64,000 nucleotides of DNA from Pseudochelatococcus sp050946405 (GTDB lineage Bacteria > Pseudomonadota > Alphaproteobacteria > Rhizobiales > Beijerinckiaceae), in NCBI RefSeq assembly GCF_050946405.1, contig NZ_JBMNUS010000011.1, positions 62,001 through 126,000 on the forward strand, in the 5' to 3' direction. Position 1 is the stretch's first letter, and the number at the start of each line of letters is the position of its first letter. Under the pieces are notes generated by a model. It was given only the letters and a program-made list of their open reading frames with translations. It was not told where the DNA came from and searched no databases. Both the position numbers and the translations under genes were made by a program. Shown piece after piece: positions 18,096 through 26,128 of the stretch.

Positions 18096-18812
18096 CTATG
18101 ACGGATTCGCCCGGCAAGGGGAAGACGCCATGCCCGTCGCCGGCCCCTCCGGCCCGTCGCTTTCTTTCAGATAGCGTGCGTCGGCCGTCTGCCGGATGAA
18201 GCGTTCCATGCGGTAGCTGAACCCGTAATAGGACAGGAAATGGTCCCAGCGATCCCTGTGCATATGTTTGCAGTCGTCGGTGAGCGCGAAATAGGCCTTG
18301 TAGTCGTTTTCCGTCACCACCAGCGGCGGGCGCCCGCGGGAGGTCAGCGCGTAGCTCGCGACGAGCGTTGCCGTGCGGCGGTTGCCCTCGATGAAAAGCT
18401 GCGGCGCGCTCGTCATATGCAGGAAGATCCCCGCCGCCAGCGCCTCGGGAGAATTGGAGCGATGGCGCATCAGCCAGTCGATCCGCTCGCCGATGCCGCC
18501 GATGGAATCGTCATAGAAACGGCGCTCCGTCTGCGCGATATGGTTGCGAAACTGTTCCCTCCGCTCCGGCGTCGCGCCGCACAGCACGAGGTGGTTGAGT
18601 TCGAGCCAGTGGGCGGAACTGCCGTAGCTGAACAGGTTCACCTGCGCGCGCAGCAGCTCGTTGATATAGGCGTAGCCGCCTATCATGCGCCGCACGACAT
18701 CCGCCGACAGCGGCTCCTTGTCCTCGAAAACATCGGCTTCGGGCGCAGCCGATAGCGCTATCAGACGCACCAGCGCAGTCTCGATCGCCTGAAGGTCCAT
18801 CAAAAGCGCCAT
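18096..18812 (-). CDS. Fic/DOC-fold-like protein with non-canonical motif
   Basis: A 238-residue, mostly helical protein. QLFIEGNRRTATL, near residue 138, resembles the Fic signature HPF-x-(D/E)-GN-x-R, followed by a helix as in Fic domains. The catalytic His and following Pro are replaced by Gln-Leu, so AMP transfer by the usual mechanism is doubtful. Helices before the motif (ADVVRRMIGGYAYINELL) and after it fit the fold. No anti-toxin-like inhibitory S/T-xxxE(G/N) helix is evident and no partner gene overlaps it. Assignment rests on the motif alone. Confidence 0.55.
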   Translation of the reverse strand: MALLMDLQAIETALVRLIALSAAPEADVFEDKEPLSADVVRRMIGGYAYINELLRAQVNLFSYGSSAHWLELNHLVLCGATPERREQFRNHIAQTERRFYDDSIGGIGERIDWLMRHRSNSPEALAAGIFLHMTSAPQLFIEGNRRTATLVASYALTSRGRPPLVVTENDYKAYFALTDDCKHMHRDRWDHFLSYYGFSYRMERFIRQTADARYLKESDGPEGPATGMASSPCRANPS

Positions 18813-19115
18813 CCGTTTCCTCCCGCCTTACCGATCGCCCCTGCCGGCATTTCCCGAATCACCGGCACGTCAGGTCTTGCGCCGGCTCCTTGCGGGCCAC
18901 GGTGGAGCGCCGCACTGGCTTGTGCCCCTCCCGTGTCTGGAGGATATCGAACATAAATGTCGTTGCAAAACGATATGCTGTCGCGATGTGGTCATATGGG
19001 TTAAAGAATATAGATAATGTACATTGTAATGGAACAGCGATCCGCGCGGCCGGGCGCTCCCGGCGCGTTCCGTGGAGATACGCGATGGATCGTTCTTCGA
19101 CCCCGTCATGAAATC
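18813..19115. other. Intergenic region upstream of the Fic-like gene
   Basis: About 300 bases without a convincing gene. A relatively AT-rich patch at 18950-19030 probably holds the minus-strand promoter of the Fic-like gene. No defined motif is clear. Confidence 0.4.
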
Positions 19116-19156
19116 TCGGGGCGCTATCCGGTAACGATCGCCGGACAGCGCCCCGA
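19116..19156 (-). terminator. Hairpin behind the pst operon
   Basis: TCGGGGCGCTATCCGG (19116-19131) pairs with CCGGACAGCGCCCCGA (19141-19156) with a single mismatch, around a 9-base loop. It lies 45 bases past the last pst gene. The T run is weak, so it may protect the 3' end as much as terminate. Confidence 0.6.
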
Positions 19157-19200
19157 TGCCATGATTTCCGGCTCCCGTGAGGGGCCGGAAGGGGAGGGGC

Positions 19201-20223
19201 TCAGCGCAACTGGCCGAGAATCGACTGCGCGCGCTCCACGACGGGGGCGGGCAGCGGGATGTAACCGAGCCGGTCGGCGAACGTCTGGCCTTCGACGAGA
19301 CCCCAGCCGACGAAACGCTTCAGCGCGTCGGCGACCTGCGGGTCCTTGTTCGCGGTGCGCAGCAGCGCCCAGCTATACGAGACGATGGGATAAACCGCCT
19401 CGCCCTCGGGATCGGGAATGAGCTGGCGCCCGTCTTCGGGCATCGCGTCGAGCGCGGAGGCCAGCGCCGCGGCGCCGGAGGCGCCGTCCGCGCGGACGAA
19501 CCGTCCCGCCTTGTTCTCCAGCAGCGCCGAGCGCAGCCTGAGCCGGGCCGCGAAGGAGTACTCGACATAGCCGATCGAATATTCCGTGATCGCGATCCGC
19601 CCCGCGACGCCCTCGTTGCCGGAAACGACCATCGTGTTGCCCGGCCAGGCGACGCTGGTGCCGACTTCCTGCCAGCTTCCGCTGACGGTCGCCAGATGGT
19701 TGGTGAAGGAGAAGGTGGTGCCGCTGGCGTCGCGTCGGGCGACGATGGCGATGGTTTTTTCCGGCAGCTCGATGTCCGGGTTGGCGGCGCGGATGAGCGG
19801 GTCGTTCCAGTTCCTGATCTGGCCGCTCATGATCCCCGCCAGCGCCTGGCGGCTCAGCCGCAGATCCTGCGACAGGCCGGGGATGTTGTAGGCGAGAACC
19901 ACCATGCCGGCCGTGGTGGGCACGTGCAGCACGCCCTCCTCGACACGCGCGACTTCCGCCTCGGTCATCGGGCGCTCCGTGGCGCCGAAGGCGACGACGC
20001 CCTGCGTGAACCGCCGGATGCCCTCGCCGCTGCCGACCGCGTCGTAGCTGACGGTGATTTCCGGGTTCGCCCGGTTGAACTCGCCGATCCACTCCGCGTA
20101 GAGGTTGGCGGGGAAGGTCGCCCCCGCTCCCTTGAGTTCAACGGCCTTCACCCCGCCGGCGAGGCAAAGGGCCGCCGCGAACGCCGCTACCCGCAGCGCT
20201 GCGTTGAGACCTGCGCGCTTCAT
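19201..20223 (-). CDS. pstS: Phosphate-binding protein PstS, second copy
   Basis: A 340-residue periplasmic phosphate-binding protein. The signal peptide is MKRAGLNAALRVAAFAAALC plus AGGVKA. Mature-part motifs are LKGAGATFPANLYAEWI, SYDAVGSGEGIRRF and RRDASGTTFSFTNHL, which hold the phosphate ligands. It is the last gene of the minus-strand pst operon, directly after pstB, where phoU is usually found. It is clearly diverged from the first PstS (23139-24170), so it is a paralogue and not a recent duplication; different affinity or induction level is possible. Confidence 0.88.
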   Translation of the reverse strand: MKRAGLNAALRVAAFAAALCLAGGVKAVELKGAGATFPANLYAEWIGEFNRANPEITVSYDAVGSGEGIRRFTQGVVAFGATERPMTEAEVARVEEGVLHVPTTAGMVVLAYNIPGLSQDLRLSRQALAGIMSGQIRNWNDPLIRAANPDIELPEKTIAIVARRDASGTTFSFTNHLATVSGSWQEVGTSVAWPGNTMVVSGNEGVAGRIAITEYSIGYVEYSFAARLRLRSALLENKAGRFVRADGASGAAALASALDAMPEDGRQLIPDPEGEAVYPIVSYSWALLRTANKDPQVADALKRFVGWGLVEGQTFADRLGYIPLPAPVVERAQSILGQLR

Positions 20224-20233
20224 GACCCACTCC

Positions 20234-21067
20234 TTAGCTGAACTGGCCGGAAACGTATTCGCGGGTCAGCTGCTCCTGGGGATTGGCGAAGAGCTCGGCC
20301 GTCGGGCCCTTCTCCACGAGATAGCCGGTGCGGCCGCCCTTGGAGACGTCGACCGAGAAGAACGCCGTGATGTCGGCGACGCGCTGGGCCTGCTGCATGT
20401 TGTGGGTCACGATGGCGACGCTGTAGTCGTTCTTCAGCTCCAGCATCAGCTCTTCCACGATGCGCGTCGCGATGGGGTCGAGCGCCGAGCAGGGCTCGTC
20501 CATCAGCAGCACCGTGGGCTCGATCGCGATGGCGCGGGCGATGCACAGGCGCTGCTGCTGGCCGCCCGAGAGGGCGAGGCCGTTCTGCTTCAGCTTGTCC
20601 TTCACCTCGTTCCACAGACCGGCGCGGCGCAGCGAACGCTCCACCTGCTCGTCCATGTTGCCCTTGAAGCGGTTGAGACGCAGACCGAAGGCGACGTTCT
20701 CGTAGATGCTCATCGAGAACGGGTTGGGCTGCTGGAACACCATGCCGATGTGGCGGCGCACCGACACGGGATCGATGTCCTTGGCATAGATGTCCTGACC
20801 CATGAAGTCGACCCGGCCTTCGAGGCGGAAGATCGGGATCAGGTCGTTCATGCGGTTGAGGCTGCGCAGCACCGTGGACTTGCCGCAGCCCGAGGGGCCG
20901 ATGAAGCCGGTGATCTTGCCTTTTTCGACGCCGATGGCGCTGTCGCGCACGGCAAGGAAGTCACCGTAGAAGATCTTGTCGATCGCCGCGGAGATCGCAT
21001 ACTGCGGCGCGTTGGCGCCGGCGACCGGAGCCGTGGCGGCGGACGAGGAGGACAGGTTGATGGTCAT
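20234..21067 (-). CDS. pstB: Phosphate ABC transporter ATP-binding protein
   Basis: A 277-residue ATPase that drives phosphate import. Walker A is GPSGCGKST near residue 58, the Q-loop is FQQPNPFSMSIYENVAFG near 111-128, the signature is LSGGQQQRL near 166-174, Walker B is VLLMDEP and the switch His is in VTHNMQQAQR. An alanine/serine-rich N-terminal extension of about 25 residues precedes the conserved domain. It lies 21 bases behind pstA. Confidence 0.96.
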   Translation of the reverse strand: MTINLSSSSAATAPVAGANAPQYAISAAIDKIFYGDFLAVRDSAIGVEKGKITGFIGPSGCGKSTVLRSLNRMNDLIPIFRLEGRVDFMGQDIYAKDIDPVSVRRHIGMVFQQPNPFSMSIYENVAFGLRLNRFKGNMDEQVERSLRRAGLWNEVKDKLKQNGLALSGGQQQRLCIARAIAIEPTVLLMDEPCSALDPIATRIVEELMLELKNDYSVAIVTHNMQQAQRVADITAFFSVDVSKGGRTGYLVEKGPTAELFANPQEQLTREYVSGQFS

Positions 21068-21088
21068 GGGCCTACTCCGACGGCGACG

Positions 21089-21991
21089 TTAGACCTTCCG
21101 GCTTCCGAAGAGCCGGCTGAGGATGTTGAACACGAGTACGATCAGCACCAGCACGAGCGATGCGGACCAGGCGAGCTGGATCTGGTTCGGGAAGGGCATA
21201 CCCGAGAAGTTGTAGATGAGGATCGACAGCGAGGCGGTCGGCTCGACCAGGCTCTCCAGCCAGAAGCTGCTGAACAGCGCGGTGAACAGCAGCGGCGCGG
21301 ATTCGCCCGCCGCCGAGGCGATGCCGAGCATGATGCCGGTCATGATGCCGGGCAGCGCCGTCGGCAGCACCACCTTCAGCACGGTCTGCGTCGAGGTGCA
21401 GCCGATGCCTGTGGCGGCGTCCTTCATGCGCTGGGGCACCATGCGGATGGCCTGCTCGGAGGTCAGCAGCACGGTCGGCAGCATGCCGATCGCCAGCGCC
21501 ACGCCGCCCGCGAGCGCGGAGAACGTGCCCATGGCCTGCACTATGGCGCCGAAGACGAACACACCGACGAGGATGGAGGGAAAGCCGGTCAGCACCTTCG
21601 CGACGAAGCGTACCGTTTCCGTCAGCTTGCCGGTGGGCGCGATCGCGCCGAGATAGGTGCCGCCCAGGATGCCGAGCGGAATGGAGATCGCCGATCCGAT
21701 GCCGACCATCACCAGCGTGCCGATGATGGCGTTGCCGAAGCCGCCGCCCGGCATGAAGCCCGCGGGCGGCAGTTCCGTGAACAGATCGAGGCTCAGCCGC
21801 GCGCCGCCCTGGGAGATGAGCATGTAGAGCACGGAGAACAGCGGCACCGCCGCGACGACGGCGAGGAACCAGACGAAGACGGTGAGGATGAAGCTGCGCA
21901 GGTTGCGCGGCTCCGCGAACGAGCGGCGCATGCTGGGGACCGGGCGGGCCCCGACGGCTGCCTGCTGCATGTTGGCTGTGGTGAAAGTCAT
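21089..21991 (-). CDS. pstA: Phosphate ABC transporter permease PstA
   Basis: A 300-residue inner-membrane permease with about six transmembrane helices. The EAA-type cytoplasmic loop reads KDAATGIGCTSTQTVLKVVLP near residues 190-210, and AAGESAPLLFTALF near 226-239 is typical of PstA. It pairs with PstC to form the phosphate channel. The gap to pstC is 13 bases. Confidence 0.95.
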   Translation of the reverse strand: MTFTTANMQQAAVGARPVPSMRRSFAEPRNLRSFILTVFVWFLAVVAAVPLFSVLYMLISQGGARLSLDLFTELPPAGFMPGGGFGNAIIGTLVMVGIGSAISIPLGILGGTYLGAIAPTGKLTETVRFVAKVLTGFPSILVGVFVFGAIVQAMGTFSALAGGVALAIGMLPTVLLTSEQAIRMVPQRMKDAATGIGCTSTQTVLKVVLPTALPGIMTGIMLGIASAAGESAPLLFTALFSSFWLESLVEPTASLSILIYNFSGMPFPNQIQLAWSASLVLVLIVLVFNILSRLFGSRKV

Positions 21992-22004
21992 TGCGGTGCT
22001 CCCC

Positions 22005-22973
22005 TCAGCTCGTCTGCTGCTTGGACGCGAAGGCCATGATGATCGTGCCCGCGACGTTTACGATGAAGGTGATGAAAAGCAGCGTCAGCGCGGCGAACAT
22101 CAGCGCCTCGCGCTCGAGCTGGCCGGCTTCCGGGAAGGTCGAGGCGAGCAGCGACGCCAGCGTGTTGGCAGGCGAGAAAAGCGACAGGCTGATCTGGTTC
22201 GCGTTGCCGATGATCATGGCGAGCGCCATCGTTTCGCCGAGCGCGCGGCCGAAACCGAGAACCAGCGAGGCGAAGATGCCGTTCGCGGCGGTCGGAACCA
22301 TGACCTTCAGGATCGCTTCCCAGCGCGTCGTGCCCATGCCGTAGGCCGCTTCCTTCACCTTGTAGGGAATGAGGCGGAACGCATCCTGCGAGATGGCGGC
22401 GACCGTCGGCAGCACCATGATGGCCAGCACGATCACCGCGGGCGCCATGCCGGGGCCACCGTAGGAGGTGCCGAAGAAGGGGATGAAGCCGAGGTATTCG
22501 TGCAGCCAGTTCGCCAGCGGCCGGATGGCCGGAATGACGACGAAGATACCCCACAGGCCGTAGACGACGCTGGGGATGGCGGCGAGCATCTCGACGATGG
22601 TGCGGAAGACCTGCGCCAGCGCCGGCGGCAGGAAGTCCTGCGTCAGGAAGATGGAGATGGCGACGCCGAAGAAACCGGCGATGAGGAGAGCGAGGATGGA
22701 GCTGTAAAGCGTACCCCAGATCTCGGCCAGGATGCCGAACTCGTTGCGCCCCGGCGCCCAGACGGCGCTCGTCAGGAAGCTGAAACCGTGCTTGGAGATA
22801 GCCGGAAGCGCTTCCGCGCCGATCACGATCAGAACCGCCACGAGCAGCAGGATCGCCCCGACGCCGCTGGCGAGCGCCAGCCCCCTGAAGCCGCGGTCGG
22901 TGGCGTATTCGGCGCCGGTGGGATTTTGCGAAATGGATTTCTCGGACAGTAAGGTAGGCTTGAGCTGAGCCAT
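22005..22973 (-). CDS. pstC: Phosphate ABC transporter permease PstC
   Basis: A 322-residue permease with about six transmembrane helices. Typical segments are MLAAIPSVVYGLWGIFV near residues 130-146, the loop KVKEAAYGMGTTRWEAILKV near 214-233 and GFGRALGETMALAMIIGN near 250-267. It is the partner of PstA. It follows the first pstS by about 165 bases, a larger gap than in the rest of the operon. Confidence 0.95.
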   Translation of the reverse strand: MAQLKPTLLSEKSISQNPTGAEYATDRGFRGLALASGVGAILLLVAVLIVIGAEALPAISKHGFSFLTSAVWAPGRNEFGILAEIWGTLYSSILALLIAGFFGVAISIFLTQDFLPPALAQVFRTIVEMLAAIPSVVYGLWGIFVVIPAIRPLANWLHEYLGFIPFFGTSYGGPGMAPAVIVLAIMVLPTVAAISQDAFRLIPYKVKEAAYGMGTTRWEAILKVMVPTAANGIFASLVLGFGRALGETMALAMIIGNANQISLSLFSPANTLASLLASTFPEAGQLEREALMFAALTLLFITFIVNVAGTIIMAFASKQQTS

Positions 22974-23138
22974 CTTGCATCACCTTGTTGATGAACCATC
23001 GGCCACGAACAACCCGCATTGGGCAATCCGCCGCGCGGGCAGGGCCGCCATCGGCAGATTGACGGATGACGTTATCCGCGCATTGTGCTCCCGGACCGCG
23101 GGGATCCGGGAGCTGTCCGTCATATACCCGCCCGTTCC

Positions 23139-24170
23139 TTACTGGATCTTGGCGGACTCTTCGATGACGCGGTCGGCGGCCACCTTGGGCAGCGGGATGT
23201 AGCCGAGTTCCTCGGCAAGCTGCTGGCCGTCGGTCGCGGCCCACTTCACGAAGTCGCGCAGGGCGGACTGGATCTCGGCGTTGCCGTGGTTCTTGAAGAA
23301 CAGCAGCCAGGTGAAGGTCGAGATCGGATAGGCGTCCGCACCGGCCGGATCCGGGATCCAGATGCGCAGGTCGTCACCCGAGAAATCGGCGCTCGCGAGC
23401 GCGGCCTGGCCGGTTTCGCGGCTCGCCTTCACGAAGTTGCCCGACTTGTTCTCGAGCAGGGCGAAGGGGGTGTTGGAGAGCTTGGCGAAGCCATACTCGA
23501 TGTAACCGATGGAGCCGGGCGTCTGCATGACGGTGGCGGTGATGCCGTCGTTGCGCGGCGCGCCGACGAAGTTCGGCAGGCTCGGCCACTGCACGGTGGT
23601 GCCGGAACCGAGCTTCTCCTTGAAGGAGGCGCTGATTTCGCTCAGGTGCTTGGTGAACACGAAAGTGGTGCCCGAGCTGTCCGAACGGCGGACGACGGTG
23701 ATCGTCTGGTCGGGGAGCGTCACGCCGGGGTTGGCGGCGACGATGCGCGGGTCGTTCCAGCGGGTGACCTCACCCGTGAAGATCAACGGGTAAACCTCGC
23801 GCGGAAGCTTCAGCTCCGCAACGCCCGGCAGGTTGTAGGCGAGAACGATCTTGCCGGCCGTCAGGGGCAGCACCACGACGCCGCCGTTGACCTGGGAGAT
23901 CTGCTCGTCGGAGATCGCCGAGTCGCTGCCGGCGAAGTCCACGAGGCGCTGGATGAACTGCTGTACGCCGGCGCCGCTGCCCGTGGACTGGTAGTCGATG
24001 CGCACGTTGCGCGTGACCTGGCTATACTTCTGGAACCACGCCGAATAGAGCGGGAACGGGAAGCTCGCGCCAGCGCCCGTGATCCGCACATTTTGCGCGA
24101 AGGCGGGGCCGCTCACCATGAAAAGTCCAATGAATGCAGCAAGAACATAGCGGAGAAAGGCGGATTTCAT
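23139..24170 (-). CDS. pstS: Phosphate-binding protein PstS, first copy
   Basis: A 343-residue periplasmic phosphate receptor and first gene of the pst operon. A signal peptide (MKSAFLRYVLAAFIGLFMVS plus GPAFA) precedes ITGAGASFPFPLYSAWFQ, DYQSTGSGAGVQQF, DFAGSDS and RRSDSSGTTFVFTKHL, which are the phosphate-binding loops. ATG 24170 follows GGAGAG at good spacing; an in-frame TTG at 24176 is less likely. A Pho-box-like sequence lies 47 bases upstream. Confidence 0.95.
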   Translation of the reverse strand: MKSAFLRYVLAAFIGLFMVSGPAFAQNVRITGAGASFPFPLYSAWFQKYSQVTRNVRIDYQSTGSGAGVQQFIQRLVDFAGSDSAISDEQISQVNGGVVVLPLTAGKIVLAYNLPGVAELKLPREVYPLIFTGEVTRWNDPRIVAANPGVTLPDQTITVVRRSDSSGTTFVFTKHLSEISASFKEKLGSGTTVQWPSLPNFVGAPRNDGITATVMQTPGSIGYIEYGFAKLSNTPFALLENKSGNFVKASRETGQAALASADFSGDDLRIWIPDPAGADAYPISTFTWLLFFKNHGNAEIQSALRDFVKWAATDGQQLAEELGYIPLPKVAADRVIEESAKIQ

Positions 24171-24622
24171 GTTCAACTCTCCAATCTGATTGCCGACGAT
24201 TATTGGACACGAGTTCGCGACAGAATAATAACAATGAGCGGCGAAAGGCCGCCAAAAAATAGTTATCCCTTTTGATTCAAGGGTTTCAGGGCGAACGGGC
24301 GCCGGACGCGGATCAGGGGAAAAACGGTCCGCTCACGTCGCAAAGCACTGGGGTGTTGCATAAAAAACACACCCGTATGGATGCTTCATGCGGGTATCCG
24401 CGCCGTCTGTCGCGGCGCTTCGCCGGCGTCGCCCCCATGCCGGATGTCGGCCCGGCGATCGTCCGGCGCGGGATCGGCTCGTCAAGAAATTGTATCAGAA
24501 CGGCTCTATGAGTAGCGCGCTTTGTTGAACGGCGCAACTTGTAAAGGGCGCCGATCGGCGTCCCCGCGCGGCGGGCTTGCGGGTTTTCCGGCATGCAACG
24601 GCGAATTTATGGAGCGAGAATC
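24171..24622. other. Divergent regulatory region between pstS and mgtE
   Basis: This 452-base gap holds the Pho-box candidate near pstS and a small hairpin (GCGGC-gaaag-GCCGC, 24238-24252). I looked for an M-box-type magnesium leader before mgtE and could not recognise one. No gene is supported. Confidence 0.5.
24217..24234 (-). promoter_or_regulatory. Candidate Pho box of the pst operon
   Basis: On the minus strand TTGTTATTATTCTGTCGC consists of two 7-base units (TTGTTAT and CTGTCGC) separated by four bases, the 11-base period of PhoB boxes (CTGTCAT repeats). It begins 47 bases upstream of the pstS start codon. The match to consensus is imperfect. Confidence 0.45.
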
Positions 24623-25999
24623 ATGCTGATTGAAGAACTGCGGCGCGCATCCCACGGCGAGGCGGAGCCTCTCGAACAGCTCAATCAATTGCTCAAGGCC
24701 GGCGCTGAGGCGGAACTCGCCGATGTCGCCGCCCTGACGCCCGCGGAGGCCGCGCGACTCATCCTGCTGCTGAAGCCCCGCCGCGCCCGCGCGCTGCTGC
24801 GGCTTTTGCCGGACGCGCCGGGTCTCGCGGCGCTGGAGGAACTTGACCCGACGATTCGCGCCAGCCTGCTCGACGCCGAAGGTCAGCAGCGCATCGCCAG
24901 AATCGCGGCGAAACTGTCGGTGGCGGATGCCGCCGACTTCCTGGCCGACCTGCCGGAACATCTCGTCCAGGCGGCTCTCGCCGCTCATCCGCAGGCGGAG
25001 GAGGTGCGCGCCGCCATCGCCTACCGGGACGAGACGGCCGGCGCCGTCATGCGCCGGCGCCTCGTCGCCGTGCCGCAGGACTGGACGGTCGCCCAGGTCA
25101 TCGACGAGATACGCCGGAACGCCGATATCATCGACCGCCTTTACGCCGTCTATATCACCAACGGCGGCCGCCAGCTCGTCGGCTACCTGAAGGTGCGGGA
25201 TCTGGTGCTGTATCCGACCGATACGGTCGTCGGCACCATCATGCGCGCCGATACGGTCACGGTCTCGGCCGATACCGATCGCGAGGAGGTGGCCCGCGTC
25301 GCCGAGCGCGAGCATCTGCCGGTGCTGCCCGTCGTCGATGCGGGCGGGGCGCTGCTCGGCATCATCACGGCGGAGGAACTGCGGGAGATCGACCGCGAGG
25401 AAGCGGAAGAGGACATGAAGCTGATGGCGGGCCTTGCCGCCGACGCCAGCGCGATGGACGGTCCGCTCCAGATCGTCCCGCGCCGCCTGCCGTGGCTGAG
25501 CGCCGGGCTGATCGGCTCCAGCATCGCGGCGCTGGTGGTCGGGTCCTACGAGGACGCGCTGACGGAGGCGGCGATTCTGGCGAGCCTCATTCCCATCGTC
25601 ATGTCGCTGGCGGGCAACGCCGGCATCCAGGCTTCCACCATTACCGTGCAGGCGCTGGCGTCGAACGCGCTGTGGGTCGGCGACATCGGCGGGCGCATCG
25701 TGCGCGAACTGGGGGGCGCGCTGCTCAACGGCACCATCGTGGGGCTGATCATCGGCATCGGCATCATGGCCGTGTCGGGTTTCATGGACATCGACCGGCC
25801 GGCCCTGCTCGCGCTCACCGCGCTGCTTTCCCTGCTGGTCGTCACCGTGCAGGCCTCCGTCGTCGGGTCGCTCGTGCCGCTTGCGCTCAAGCGCCTGCGG
25901 CTCGATCCGGCGGTGGCCACAGGCGTCTTCATCACCACCTCCAACGACGTCGTCGGCGTGCTCATTTTCTTCATCATCGCGACCTCGATCTACATCTGA
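24623..25999 (+). CDS. mgtE: Magnesium transporter MgtE
   Basis: A 458-residue Mg2+ channel/transporter. An N-terminal superhelical domain (about 1-135, with DLPEHLVQAAL) is followed by a CBS pair (about 140-260, with VGTIMRADTVTVSADTD and VLPVVDAGGALLGIIT). Five transmembrane helices end the protein; SLAGNAGIQASTI near 330-342 and TTSNDVVGVLIFF near 440-452 line the pore in known MgtE. ATG 24623 follows GGAGCG at six bases; an ATG at 24593 adds ten residues without a better site. In known members the cytosolic domains close the gate when Mg2+ is high. Confidence 0.95.
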   Translation: MLIEELRRASHGEAEPLEQLNQLLKAGAEAELADVAALTPAEAARLILLLKPRRARALLRLLPDAPGLAALEELDPTIRASLLDAEGQQRIARIAAKLSVADAADFLADLPEHLVQAALAAHPQAEEVRAAIAYRDETAGAVMRRRLVAVPQDWTVAQVIDEIRRNADIIDRLYAVYITNGGRQLVGYLKVRDLVLYPTDTVVGTIMRADTVTVSADTDREEVARVAEREHLPVLPVVDAGGALLGIITAEELREIDREEAEEDMKLMAGLAADASAMDGPLQIVPRRLPWLSAGLIGSSIAALVVGSYEDALTEAAILASLIPIVMSLAGNAGIQASTITVQALASNALWVGDIGGRIVRELGGALLNGTIVGLIIGIGIMAVSGFMDIDRPALLALTALLSLLVVTVQASVVGSLVPLALKRLRLDPAVATGVFITTSNDVVGVLIFFIIATSIYI

Positions 26000-26128
26000 G
26001 CGCCGTCCTTGAGGGCGGTCGCCGACCCCGCCCTTGACGACATCCGGCCGAGAGGGCAGATAACCCTTATATGACAGGGATCGCGGTCATTCGCGCGCCA
26101 TCCCGGCGGCATTGGGGGAACGGCGCAC

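Noticed and set aside
20105..22039. A 644-codon plus-strand open frame across pstB and pstA
   Set aside because: Shadow of the transporter genes on the other strand, with a His/Asp/Arg-rich translation and no domain.
24300..24622. Magnesium-responsive leader (M-box type) upstream of mgtE
   Set aside because: I could not find the conserved helices or a terminator/antiterminator pair. A covariance-model scan would settle it.
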